In this document: piece by piece, positions 57,643 through 64,000 of the stretch | How the letters are laid out: every line of letters starts with the position of its first letter | Position numbering within the stretch: position 1 is the stretch's first letter | DNA from: Deltaproteobacteria bacterium | Lineage (GTDB): Bacteria > Myxococcota_A > Polyangia > Polyangiales > Houyiibacteriaceae | Reading direction: 5' to 3' | DNA length: 64,000 nt | Assembly: GCA_017644045.1 (NCBI GenBank) | Contig: JAEPMI010000004.1 | Location: 454,014 to 518,013, forward strand | Notes under the pieces: model-generated | The model's database searches: none | What the model saw: the letters and a program-made list of their open reading frames with translations, nothing else | What the model was told of the DNA's origin: nothing | Translations under genes and position numbers: made by a program

Positions 57643-58449
57643 TCAGGCCGCGGTCTGGAACTCGGCGAGCTCGCGGCGGAGCTTCTGACGGGCGCGCACC
57701 TCGAGCTGACGAACGCGCTCCTTGCTCACGCCCATCTCACGGCCGAGATCCTCGAGGGTCCGCGGCTCGTCGCTCATGATCCGCTCCTCGACGATGCGCT
57801 GCTCGCGATCCGAGAGGACCTCGAACGCCTGACCCAGTCGGGCACGGACACGCTCGATGGTGTCCCGGCGAGCGACGCTCTCCTCGGGGATGACGTGGTT
57901 GCCCTCGAGGCGCTCGATGGCCGGCGCGCGGTCGTCGTAGCGGACGTCGAGGGACATGTCGCGGTTGCCGAGCAGTGGCCAGAGCTTGCGGGCGCGCTTG
58001 AGCGGCATGCCGCTCACCTCCGCCATGTGCTCGGGGCTCTCCAGCGCGCTCCGCCGATACGCGCGCATCGCCCGGCGCTCGGTGCGGGTGGTGCCGAGGC
58101 GGACGATCCGATAGCCGTGGACGACGTACTCCCGGATCTCGGCGCGGATCCAGTAGGCCGCATAGGTGACCAGCCGGCACTCGCGGCTCGGATCGAACTT
58201 CGCGGCGGCCTTCAGCAGCCCGAGGTTGCCCTGCTGCACGAGGTCCTCGAGGGGCACGCCCCAGCGTCGGTACTCGCGGGCGATGGAGATGACGAAGGGA
58301 AGGCTCGCCTCGACCAGCTTGTGACCGGCGCGTTCGTCACCCTCTCGCCAGGCCCGCGCGAGCTCGAGCTCTTCGGCGGGGTCGAGGGTGCGGACGTGCT
58401 CGAGGGAAGCTCGGTAGCGGTCCATGGTGGTCTTCGGCTGTAGGCGCAT
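57643..58449 (-). CDS. RpoH-like heat-shock sigma factor
   Basis: 268 aa from ATG 58449 (GGAG 7 nt upstream). Regions 1.2-2 (TLDPAEELELARAWREGDERAGHKLVEASLPFVISIAREYRRWG and LVQQGNLGLLKAAAKFDPSRECRLVTYAAYWIRAEIREYVV; key: DLVQQGNLGLL, YAAYWIRAEI) and region 4 (TLEDLGREMGVSKERVRQLEVRARQKLR) mark the sigma-32/RpoH branch. The RpoH-box position reads TERRAMRAYRRSAL rather than QRKLFFNLR, so control by DnaK/FtsH may differ. Myxobacteria carry several such paralogues. Confidence 0.88.
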   Translation of the reverse strand: MRLQPKTTMDRYRASLEHVRTLDPAEELELARAWREGDERAGHKLVEASLPFVISIAREYRRWGVPLEDLVQQGNLGLLKAAAKFDPSRECRLVTYAAYWIRAEIREYVVHGYRIVRLGTTRTERRAMRAYRRSALESPEHMAEVSGMPLKRARKLWPLLGNRDMSLDVRYDDRAPAIERLEGNHVIPEESVARRDTIERVRARLGQAFEVLSDREQRIVEERIMSDEPRTLEDLGREMGVSKERVRQLEVRARQKLRRELAEFQTAA

Positions 58450-58623
58450 GACGATCTCCGGTAGGTGGGGAGGCGGCGGGTGGCCGCGTGATCCGTGCGG
58501 GCTGGGCCCAGTGACATGGCTCTTTGCGAAGACCATGCCGGCTGTCCGGTTCATGTCTTTCTCGGGAGATCGGGTCGGACGTGTCGTTTCGCCACGGGCG
58601 ATCGGAGCGGAGCGATCCACGAG

Positions 58624-58646
58624 CGCCGCGGCAACATGCCGCGGCG
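58624..58646 (+). promoter_or_regulatory. perfect 10-bp stem-loop in the 58694 leader
   Basis: CGCCGCGGCA-ACA-TGCCGCGGCG forms a GC-rich hairpin 48 nt before the ATG of the repeat-linker membrane protein. It could be a 5'-UTR attenuator or the end of a divergent transcript; no T-tract follows. Confidence 0.4.
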
Positions 58647-58693
58647 TCGCTCCTGCTCGACGCGATGCGGTGGAAACGCTATCGAGAGCGGTG

Positions 58694-59512
58694 ATGGCGC
58701 CTCAGGTTCAACCACCCCCGAAGGCCCCCAGCGTGTGGCGGGTCGCGCTCAGCGGCGTGGTCGGTCTCGCGATCGGGTTGGTCCTCGTCGCTTGGTCGAT
58801 GGGCACCGGGCGGGCGATGGACGAGCTCGCGGAGTCGGGCAGGGAGAGCGCTTCCGGCGACGAGCCGGGCCTCGCACGGAGTCACGGAGCCGAGTCGGAG
58901 TCGGAGTCGGAGCTCGGCGATCGGGAGGCGGAGCTCGGCGATCGGGAGGCGGAGCTCGGCGATCGGGCGGCGGAGTCGGACTCGGTGGTCGGCGATCAGG
59001 AGTCGGAGTCGGACTCGGTGGTCGGCGATCAGGAGTCGGAGTCGGACTCGGAGTCGGACTCGGCGTCGGACTCGGGGTCGGACTCGGCGTCGGAGTCAGC
59101 GTCGGCGTCGGACACCCCCGGGACCACCGGCACACCCGCGACGACCGGCACTCCCGCGGGGGCGGCGTCAGGCACGCCCGGCTCGACCGACTTCCGGCGC
59201 GGGCGCGTCGCGTTCCTCCGCTGCGGCGAGCCGAACGTTCGCTGTGGCCGCGATCGCGACTTCGAAGAAGCCGCGTGGGGCGTTCTCGCGAACATCACCA
59301 GCTGCCCTGCCCTGGGCGGGCGCACCGGCTCTGCGGACGTGCGGATCCACCGCAACGGCAACCAGGTCGAGCTCCGCTTCCGGGATTGGGGCGACGCCCC
59401 CATTCCCGCCGGCACCCTGCAGTCGTGTCTGGCGGAGAGCGGGCTCGGCGATCTGCCGATCGCGGTGCAGGGAAGCCCGCTGATCGTCTCTTTCCGCTTT
59501 CAACTGCGTTGA
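58694..59512 (+). CDS. membrane-anchored protein with Asp/Ser/Glu repeat linker
   Basis: 272 aa from ATG 58694. N-terminal anchor (WRVALSGVVGLAIGLVLVAWSMG), then about 110 residues of in-frame repeats: three 7-residue ELGDREA-type units, two 9-residue ESDSVVGDQ units, SDSESDSDS stretches and a TGTPATTGTP segment. A C-terminal 95-residue domain (RRGRVAFLRCGEPNVRCGRDRDFEEAAWGVLANITSC and PLIVSFRFQLR) resembles the folded end of TonB/AgmX-type proteins, with three Cys. The linker could span periplasm or peptidoglycan. Function unknown. Confidence 0.7.
   Translation: MAPQVQPPPKAPSVWRVALSGVVGLAIGLVLVAWSMGTGRAMDELAESGRESASGDEPGLARSHGAESESESELGDREAELGDREAELGDRAAESDSVVGDQESESDSVVGDQESESDSESDSASDSGSDSASESASASDTPGTTGTPATTGTPAGAASGTPGSTDFRRGRVAFLRCGEPNVRCGRDRDFEEAAWGVLANITSCPALGGRTGSADVRIHRNGNQVELRFRDWGDAPIPAGTLQSCLAESGLGDLPIAVQGSPLIVSFRFQLR
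58890..59112 (+). repeat. in-frame GCGATCGG and GAGTCGGACTCGG repeats
   Basis: Blocks of 21-bp (GAGCTCGGCGATCGGGAGGCG), 27-bp (ending GGTCGGCGATCAG) and 6-12-bp GAGTCG/GACTCG units, all encoding the linker of the 58694 protein. Shares the CGGCGATCGG word with the 3.6 kb and 15.2 kb repeats. Confidence 0.75.
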
Positions 59513-59566
59513 TCGCGACAACGATCCTTTTGCTCGACGCCGCGGGTGTGCTAACTTGGGACCATC

Positions 59567-59824
59567 GTGGAGGTCGTTCTTCGCAAAGTAGGTCGGAAGC
59601 CCGGACGCGCCGTCGTTGGGCGCCTGCTTCGCCCTCCCCGCAAGGGATCCGTCGTGGTCATCGAGTTCCCCGACGGGCTCCATGAGTATGTCACCACCCC
59701 CGTGAAGCGGGTGTTGAAGCTCTCGGATCAGGACGTCTACTACATCCAGACGGCCAACAGTCGCTACCGACTGGAAGTCCGATCGAGCGAAGCGCTGCCG
59801 GTCGAAAAGCCGGTCGCGAAGTAG
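59567..59824 (+). CDS. small conserved-looking protein
   Basis: 85 aa from GTG 59567. Compact beta-rich sequence (RAVVGRLLRPPRKGSVVVIEFPDGLHEYVTTPVKRVL, QDVYYIQTANSRYRLEV) resembling SH3-like barrels; basic N-terminus (RKVGRKPGRA). Too short to assign; possibly nucleic-acid binding. Independent of neighbours: 54 bp after the repeat-linker gene and convergent with the amidohydrolase-like gene. Confidence 0.6.
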   Translation: MEVVLRKVGRKPGRAVVGRLLRPPRKGSVVVIEFPDGLHEYVTTPVKRVLKLSDQDVYYIQTANSRYRLEVRSSEALPVEKPVAK

Positions 59825-59849
59825 CCTTCACCCGCTCCTCTCGAGCGTG

Positions 59850-59871
59850 AACGCGACGCTGACGCGTCGCG
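59850..59871. terminator. perfect 9-bp stem-loop between convergent genes
   Basis: ACGCGACGC-TGAC-GCGTCGCGT, about 25 bp after the 59567 gene stop and 25 bp before the stop of the N-formylglutamate amidohydrolase-like gene. Bidirectional terminator candidate without T-run. Confidence 0.45.
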
Positions 59872-59895
59872 TCAACGCGTCATGTGCTCCCCTCC

Positions 59896-60774
59896 TCAGG
59901 AGAGGTCGAGCTTGCCGACCTCGGCCACGAGTCCGAGAAGCACGGCGTGGAGCGCCTCGAACGCACCGCTCTTGGGCTCGCCCGTCGCCTCGTGCACGTA
60001 GAGGCCGCGGTTGAGCTCGAGCTGGATCGCGTGGAAGCCCTCGGCGGGACGGCCGTAGTGCGCGGTCGTGAAACCGCCTCGATAGGGATCGTCATGGCGC
60101 ACGCTCAGGCCCGCCTGGCGGAAGTGCGCGTCGACCAGATCGATGAGCCGGCCATCGGCGGAGCTGCGACCCCGGGTCCCCGGCACCACGTCGGCGCGAC
60201 GAGTCACCCGATCGGACCGGATGCTCCGACCGACACTCGGCATCGAATGGCCAGCCATGACGATCGCGAATCCGAAGCGCTCGCGAAGCCGGCGCAGCTC
60301 CGACCGAAGGGCGCCATGGTAGGGCCGGTGGAAGAGATCGAGCCGGCGCTCGAGCTGGCGGTGTGCGAGGGGCTTGCGCAGGAGCGGACGCCCGTCGGTG
60401 GTCATCCGCCACACGACCCCGCGCGGCTGGACCCCACGGGGCGCGGGGTGGTCCGGCACCGTCTGTAGGTCGACGTCGTCCTCGGCCCGGTTCAGGTCGA
60501 TGACGTAGCGGGAGACGCGCGCGCTCAGCATGCTCGCGCCGTGCGCGGGTGCACCGGCGTAGAGCTTGTCGACGTAGATGTCCGCGTCGCGCGCGACTCC
60601 GTCCTGCGGCACGACCATCTCGCCACGGACCTGGTCGGGGATGGCCAGCCCCGCGTGCGGGACCTCGACGAGGACCGGCCGCTGCTCGGCCTCGGGCGGC
60701 CGCTCGAGGCGATGGAAGGCGATGCCATCGGCGACCGGCCGCGGGGCTGCGCTCTCGACGGACGCGCGCGTCAT
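59896..60774 (-). CDS. N-formylglutamate amidohydrolase-like protein
   Basis: 292 aa. The family fold (as in HutG of Pseudomonas) hydrolyses N-formylglutamate to glutamate and formate. Key strings: LVEVPHAGLAIPDQV (metal His), SRYVIDLNRAEDDVDLQ, FGFAIVMAGHSMPSVGRS (His/Asp region) and FHAIQLELNRGLYV. No hutH/hutU genes nearby, so it may act on other N-formyl amides. Ends just before a kinase gene on the same strand (25 bp). Confidence 0.85.
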   Translation of the reverse strand: MTRASVESAAPRPVADGIAFHRLERPPEAEQRPVLVEVPHAGLAIPDQVRGEMVVPQDGVARDADIYVDKLYAGAPAHGASMLSARVSRYVIDLNRAEDDVDLQTVPDHPAPRGVQPRGVVWRMTTDGRPLLRKPLAHRQLERRLDLFHRPYHGALRSELRRLRERFGFAIVMAGHSMPSVGRSIRSDRVTRRADVVPGTRGRSSADGRLIDLVDAHFRQAGLSVRHDDPYRGGFTTAHYGRPAEGFHAIQLELNRGLYVHEATGEPKSGAFEALHAVLLGLVAEVGKLDLS

Positions 60775-60799
60775 CCCGGCAACCTAGCACGCGGAACGC

Positions 60800-62770
60800 T
60801 CAGCGGTGGCGGTCGTACACGAGGATCTCGCAGGTGATCGCCAGGAAGATCACCCGATAGGCGAGCTCGAGCTCGTCGGCGCTCCGAGTCGCGACGTCGG
60901 CGAGAAACGCTCCGACCGTGGTCGGCGGCTCGATCGACGCTAGCAACCGGGTCCACTGTGCGGGGAGCCGGAAGTCCTCGACCCGCGAGCGCGGCCGCGT
61001 GGGGAAGGTCAGCGGCTCCTCCCAGTAGGGCGAGAGACCCGACTCGAGCTCGGTCAGATCCGCGGCGATCACGGCGTCGCGCAGCACCTCGAAGCCCGCC
61101 TGCTCGAGCGGGAACGTCTCCTCGTGGCTCCGCGCGTCGCGCGCGAACGCCCAGCGCCCCTCGCGCCAGCGGAACGCTTCGATCAGCCGCGCGCGCACCT
61201 GCTGGGTGATCGCGCGGAAGAGCTCGACCGGGCGGAGCACCCCGAGGCCGACGAGGGCGTCCCCGAGCCGGCCGCCGTACCGGGGCAGGAGCGCGAGCGC
61301 CATCTCCACCTCCATGCGGAGGCAGTGACCGTGGGCGACCAAGTACTCGCCGAGCAGCTCCGACCGGTCGGTGGAGGCAACGAACTCCGGCTCCCCCTCG
61401 ACGAAGTAGATCTTCTTGCGGCGGCGCTCATCCCAGAGGTGCAGCACGCCGGTCTCCCGGTCGCGCATGATCTGGTAGACGATCGGCACCAGCCGCGCGG
61501 CGCTCATCTCGCCCCGACGGTCCGCACGGGCGAGGTCTTCGAGGTGCCAGGTCAGCGCGGGCGAGGTGATGAAGCGGGTGAGCTCCGGGAGCTCGGTGGC
61601 CGGCCCGAAGCTCGCGCCCTCTTTCGAGATCGTGGTGTCCCGATGGATGCGGCCGGACGTGACGAGCTGCACCAGTCTCGGGAAGGAGATGGGGCCGACC
61701 ACCTTCCCGTCGGCCATCCGCACCCGATAGATGGCGGGCGACGTGGGGCTCATCCCCTGCACCAGGTTCTCGGCCTCGGTGCTCAGCGACGACGTGTCCA
61801 TCAGCGCCGTGATCTTGCCGGGCACGTCCGACGGCTTGGAGTAGTCCCGCGCGCTGAGGTTCATGCGCTGCAGGAGGCTGGCCAGACGCTCGGCGCCGTG
61901 GCCCATGCCGCGACGCCGCCGGATCTCCGCGAGCGCGTCCGCGAAGACCGGCGCGGTCGGCCGCTGCTCGGGGTCGCGCGCCAGCCCGCGCACGATGATC
62001 TTCTTGATGTCCTTCGGGATCCGTCGCTCGCTCCGCTCGAGGACGGTCAGGTCGACGTCGCGGATGCGGATCAGGATGTCGAGCTCGCTCCCGCTGCCGA
62101 AGAGCGGCTCGCCCACGAGCATCTCGGCCAGGACCGTGGCGAGGGTGAAGACGTCGCTGCGCCCATCGATCGGTTTCCCGAGGACCTGCTCGGGCGACAT
62201 GTAGCCGAGCTTGCCGCGGACGTGACCGTCTTCGGTGTGGCGACTCTGAGCCGCGACCTTGGCGATGCCGAAGTCGCTCAGCTTCACGTGACCGGTGGCG
62301 GTGAGAAGGACGTTCGCGGGCGAGACGTCGCGATGGACGAAGCCGATGGGCTTGCCGTCGTCGTCCTGGAGCCGGTGGGCGTAGCCGAGCGCCTGGGCCA
62401 CCTCGGCAGCCACGTAGAGCGCCGTGTCCAGTGGGATCATGTCGCCCCGCCCGGCCGCGGCGCGCATCAGCCGGTTGACGTTGGTCCCCTCGACCAGCTC
62501 CATCGCCAGGAAGAGCGAACCGGAGTGTTCGCCGAAGTCGAATACCTGGACGACGTTCGGGTGCTCGAGGCGGGCGGCGACCTTGGCCTCGTCGATGAAC
62601 ATCGCGACGAAATCGGGGTCCCCAGCGTACTGGGGGAGGATGCGCTTGAGGGCGACGCGCTTGGTGAACCCATGGGGTCCTTCGCGGCGAGCCACGAAGA
62701 CTTCTGCCATGCCGCCCGTCGCCAAACGGCGGTCGATTCGATAGGGGCCGATGGGGGCCTGGGGGCCCAT
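60800..62770 (-). CDS. Ser/Thr protein kinase with DUF4388-like C-terminus
   Basis: 656 aa. Kinase domain (about 8-275): LATGGMAEVFVA, Lys42 in VALKRIL, HRDVSPANVLL (Val-Ser in place of Leu-Lys in the loop), SDFGIAKVA and GKLGYMSPEQ. A GYF2-like stretch follows (YRVRMADGKVVGPISFPRLVQLVTSGRI) and then a DUF4388/PATAN-type region (about 430-590, GVLHLWDERRRKKIYFVEGEPEFVAST), a fold shared by myxobacterial regulatory proteins. No transmembrane segment. Divergent from another kinase across 185 bp containing a 14-bp palindrome. Confidence 0.87.
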   Translation of the reverse strand: MGPQAPIGPYRIDRRLATGGMAEVFVARREGPHGFTKRVALKRILPQYAGDPDFVAMFIDEAKVAARLEHPNVVQVFDFGEHSGSLFLAMELVEGTNVNRLMRAAAGRGDMIPLDTALYVAAEVAQALGYAHRLQDDDGKPIGFVHRDVSPANVLLTATGHVKLSDFGIAKVAAQSRHTEDGHVRGKLGYMSPEQVLGKPIDGRSDVFTLATVLAEMLVGEPLFGSGSELDILIRIRDVDLTVLERSERRIPKDIKKIIVRGLARDPEQRPTAPVFADALAEIRRRRGMGHGAERLASLLQRMNLSARDYSKPSDVPGKITALMDTSSLSTEAENLVQGMSPTSPAIYRVRMADGKVVGPISFPRLVQLVTSGRIHRDTTISKEGASFGPATELPELTRFITSPALTWHLEDLARADRRGEMSAARLVPIVYQIMRDRETGVLHLWDERRRKKIYFVEGEPEFVASTDRSELLGEYLVAHGHCLRMEVEMALALLPRYGGRLGDALVGLGVLRPVELFRAITQQVRARLIEAFRWREGRWAFARDARSHEETFPLEQAGFEVLRDAVIAADLTELESGLSPYWEEPLTFPTRPRSRVEDFRLPAQWTRLLASIEPPTTVGAFLADVATRSADELELAYRVIFLAITCEILVYDRHR

Positions 62771-62806
62771 GCGCGATTTGCTCCGAGCGCGCGATCTGGG
62801 GAGGGG

Positions 62807-62820
62807 GAGACGCGCGTCTC
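62807..62820. promoter_or_regulatory. 14-bp perfect palindrome between two kinase genes
   Basis: GAGACGCGCGTCTC lies 37 bp upstream of the leftward kinase ATG and 136 bp upstream of the rightward one. It is a candidate shared operator for the divergent kinases. Confidence 0.35.
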
Positions 62821-62955
62821 CATCAAGGTACGACGAACGACAGGCATCCGAAAGCGTGAGCCGTGAAGCAGGATCTTTTCACCATGGTCCGGTCGTGTAT
62901 CATCGCCTCCGCTCTCGGCTGCGAACGGCAGTGAGGCACGGAGGTCAGGACCCGG

Positions 62956-64000
62956 ATGGCGACGGCTCAGGCGCGAACGAAAGACCCTTACCTCGGCAAA
63001 GTGGTCGCTGGTCGGTATCGGCTGGAGACCCGGCTCGGCGAGGGCGGGATGGGGGTCGTCTACCGAGCCCGTCACGTGCTCATCGACCGAGTGGTGGCGC
63101 TCAAGCTGATCCGTCCCGATCTACGGGGCGAGACGCACCTGCGGGCGTGGATGCTCCGTGAGGCACGAGCCGCCAACCGCGTCGACCACGCGCACATCGT
63201 CGAGATTCACGACGTGGGCGAGACCGACGAGGGCGAGCTCTACCTGGTGATGGAGTACCTCACCGGCATCGCGCTCTCCTCCGAGATCTCGAAGGGCCCG
63301 ATGCCCATCCCGCGGGCCGTCGACATTCTCGAGCAGATGTGTGCGGCGCTCGCGCGTGCCCACGACCTCGGCGTGATCCACCGCGACCTGAAGAGCGACA
63401 ACATCATGCTCACCCAGCGTGGGGGTCGTCAGGACTTCGTGAAGATCCTCGACTTCGGCCTGGCTGCGCTGGCGCGGGACCCGCGTCTCGCGCCCAAGGG
63501 CGCGGTCTTCGGGACGCCCGAGTACATGTCGCCCGAGCAGGCCCGCGGCGAAGACGCCGTCTCCAAGAGCGACCTCTACGCGCTCGGCATCCTCTTCCAC
63601 GAGATGATGACCGGCAAGCTGCCCTTCCGTTCGTCGGACCGCGAGACGCTCCTCGAGATGCAGCGGACCAAGGTCGCGACCAGCCCGCGGACGATCAACG
63701 GCGAGATCCCGGAGCTGGCGGACGCCATCTGCCTCCGCCTGCTCGAGAAGGACCCCGCCAAGCGCTTCCGTGATGGTCACCATCTGCAGGAAGAGCTGAA
63801 GCGGCTCCAGCGCACCCTCCCCTCGACCGCGTGGGACGTGCGCGAGCAGCAGGAGGCCCGCCCCGGCGGCGCTCCGCAACAGCCGCCGCCCCCGCCGCCC
63901 GCGCCGACTCCGGGCGTCGTGGAGTGGAGCCGGCGCGCGTCGAACTTCCTCCGCGCGATGGCGCGCGCCTACCCGAACGGGAAGGCGCCCGACATGGTCC
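62956..64000 (+). CDS. Ser/Thr protein kinase (truncated at window end)
   Basis: 348 codons are visible, no stop reached. Kinase domain: LGEGGMGVVYRA, Lys50 in VVALKLI, LVMEYLTG, HRDLKSDNIML, LDFGLAALAR and FGTPEYMSPEQ. The end (QQPPPPPPAPTPG) begins a Pro-rich linker. ATG 62956 has GGAGGT 9 nt upstream. A different kinase is divergently oriented. Confidence 0.85.
   Translation, partial: MATAQARTKDPYLGKVVAGRYRLETRLGEGGMGVVYRARHVLIDRVVALKLIRPDLRGETHLRAWMLREARAANRVDHAHIVEIHDVGETDEGELYLVMEYLTGIALSSEISKGPMPIPRAVDILEQMCAALARAHDLGVIHRDLKSDNIMLTQRGGRQDFVKILDFGLAALARDPRLAPKGAVFGTPEYMSPEQARGEDAVSKSDLYALGILFHEMMTGKLPFRSSDRETLLEMQRTKVATSPRTINGEIPELADAICLRLLEKDPAKRFRDGHHLQEELKRLQRTLPSTAWDVREQQEARPGGAPQQPPPPPPAPTPGVVEWSRRASNFLRAMARAYPNGKAPDMV

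Overview
The window is GC-rich (roughly 70%) with strong GC3 codon bias. It is dense with Ser/Thr protein kinases, FHA and TPR proteins, sigma-54 activators, Cys-rich or repeat-rich lipoproteins and a chemosensory operon. This combination points to a myxobacterium, most like the Sandaracinaceae/Polyangiales. That assignment is inference from gene content; there is no rRNA or tRNA in the window. About 62 protein-coding genes are supported, many with 1-4 bp start/stop overlaps. No CRISPR array, IS transposase, prophage or RNA gene was found.

Layout. 0-3.6 kb: M28 peptidase lipoprotein, nadB and a lipase-like lipoprotein. 3.6-4.0 kb: a non-coding patch of GTCGGCGATCGG-type tandem repeats followed by a 229-bp element bounded by perfect 29-bp inverted repeats. 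4-6.9 kb: a three-gene membrane/toroid-domain operon. 7-9 kb: metK (with a Lys-rich tail) coupled to an SDR. 9-11.6 kb: YaeQ, membrane and TPR proteins. 11.6-16.3 kb: a RegB-like sensor kinase with an NtrC-type sigma-54 regulator and three small exported proteins. 16.3-18.8 kb: a TPR protein and Cys-rich lipoprotein pair. 18.9-24.6 kb: two flotillins plus a YqiJ/NfeD-like partner, a divergent sigma-54 activator and a lipoprotein; both flanking transcription units have a -24/-12 promoter candidate. 24.6-28 kb: tandem-FHA protein, small barrel-like protein and a four-repeat lipoprotein. 28-31.6 kb: coaX with two unknowns, then a lipoprotein. 31.6-35 kb: pcnB, nagZ and a DUF2804 protein. 35-39 kb: a LivJ-like lipoprotein, a TPR protein and a PEGA kinase. 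39-41.6 kb: xth and hflX. 41.6-49.1 kb: an overlapping cheY-cheA-cheW-cheW-HEAT-cheR-cheB operon with no receptor gene. 49.2-52 kb: recO, a RodZ-like HTH protein, a Tgl/PilF-like TPR lipoprotein and a CRP-family regulator. 52-57.6 kb: a LolB/DUF4292-like lipoprotein, a coupled operon of cytochrome-like lipoprotein, homocysteine methyltransferase-like protein and zincin, and an unknown. 57.6-64 kb: RpoH-like sigma factor, a repeat-linker membrane protein, a small conserved-looking protein, an N-formylglutamate amidohydrolase-like enzyme and two divergent kinases, the last cut by the window end.

The most system-like region is 18.9-24.6 kb. There a membrane-microdomain operon appears to be under sigma-54 control by an adjacent dedicated activator, with a nearly perfect dyad placed where an upstream activating site would be. 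A second point of interest is a palindrome between the CRP-family regulator and the Tgl-like gene that matches 9 of 10 positions of the motif reported for Myxococcus MrpC. All functional links are inferred from sequence and arrangement alone.
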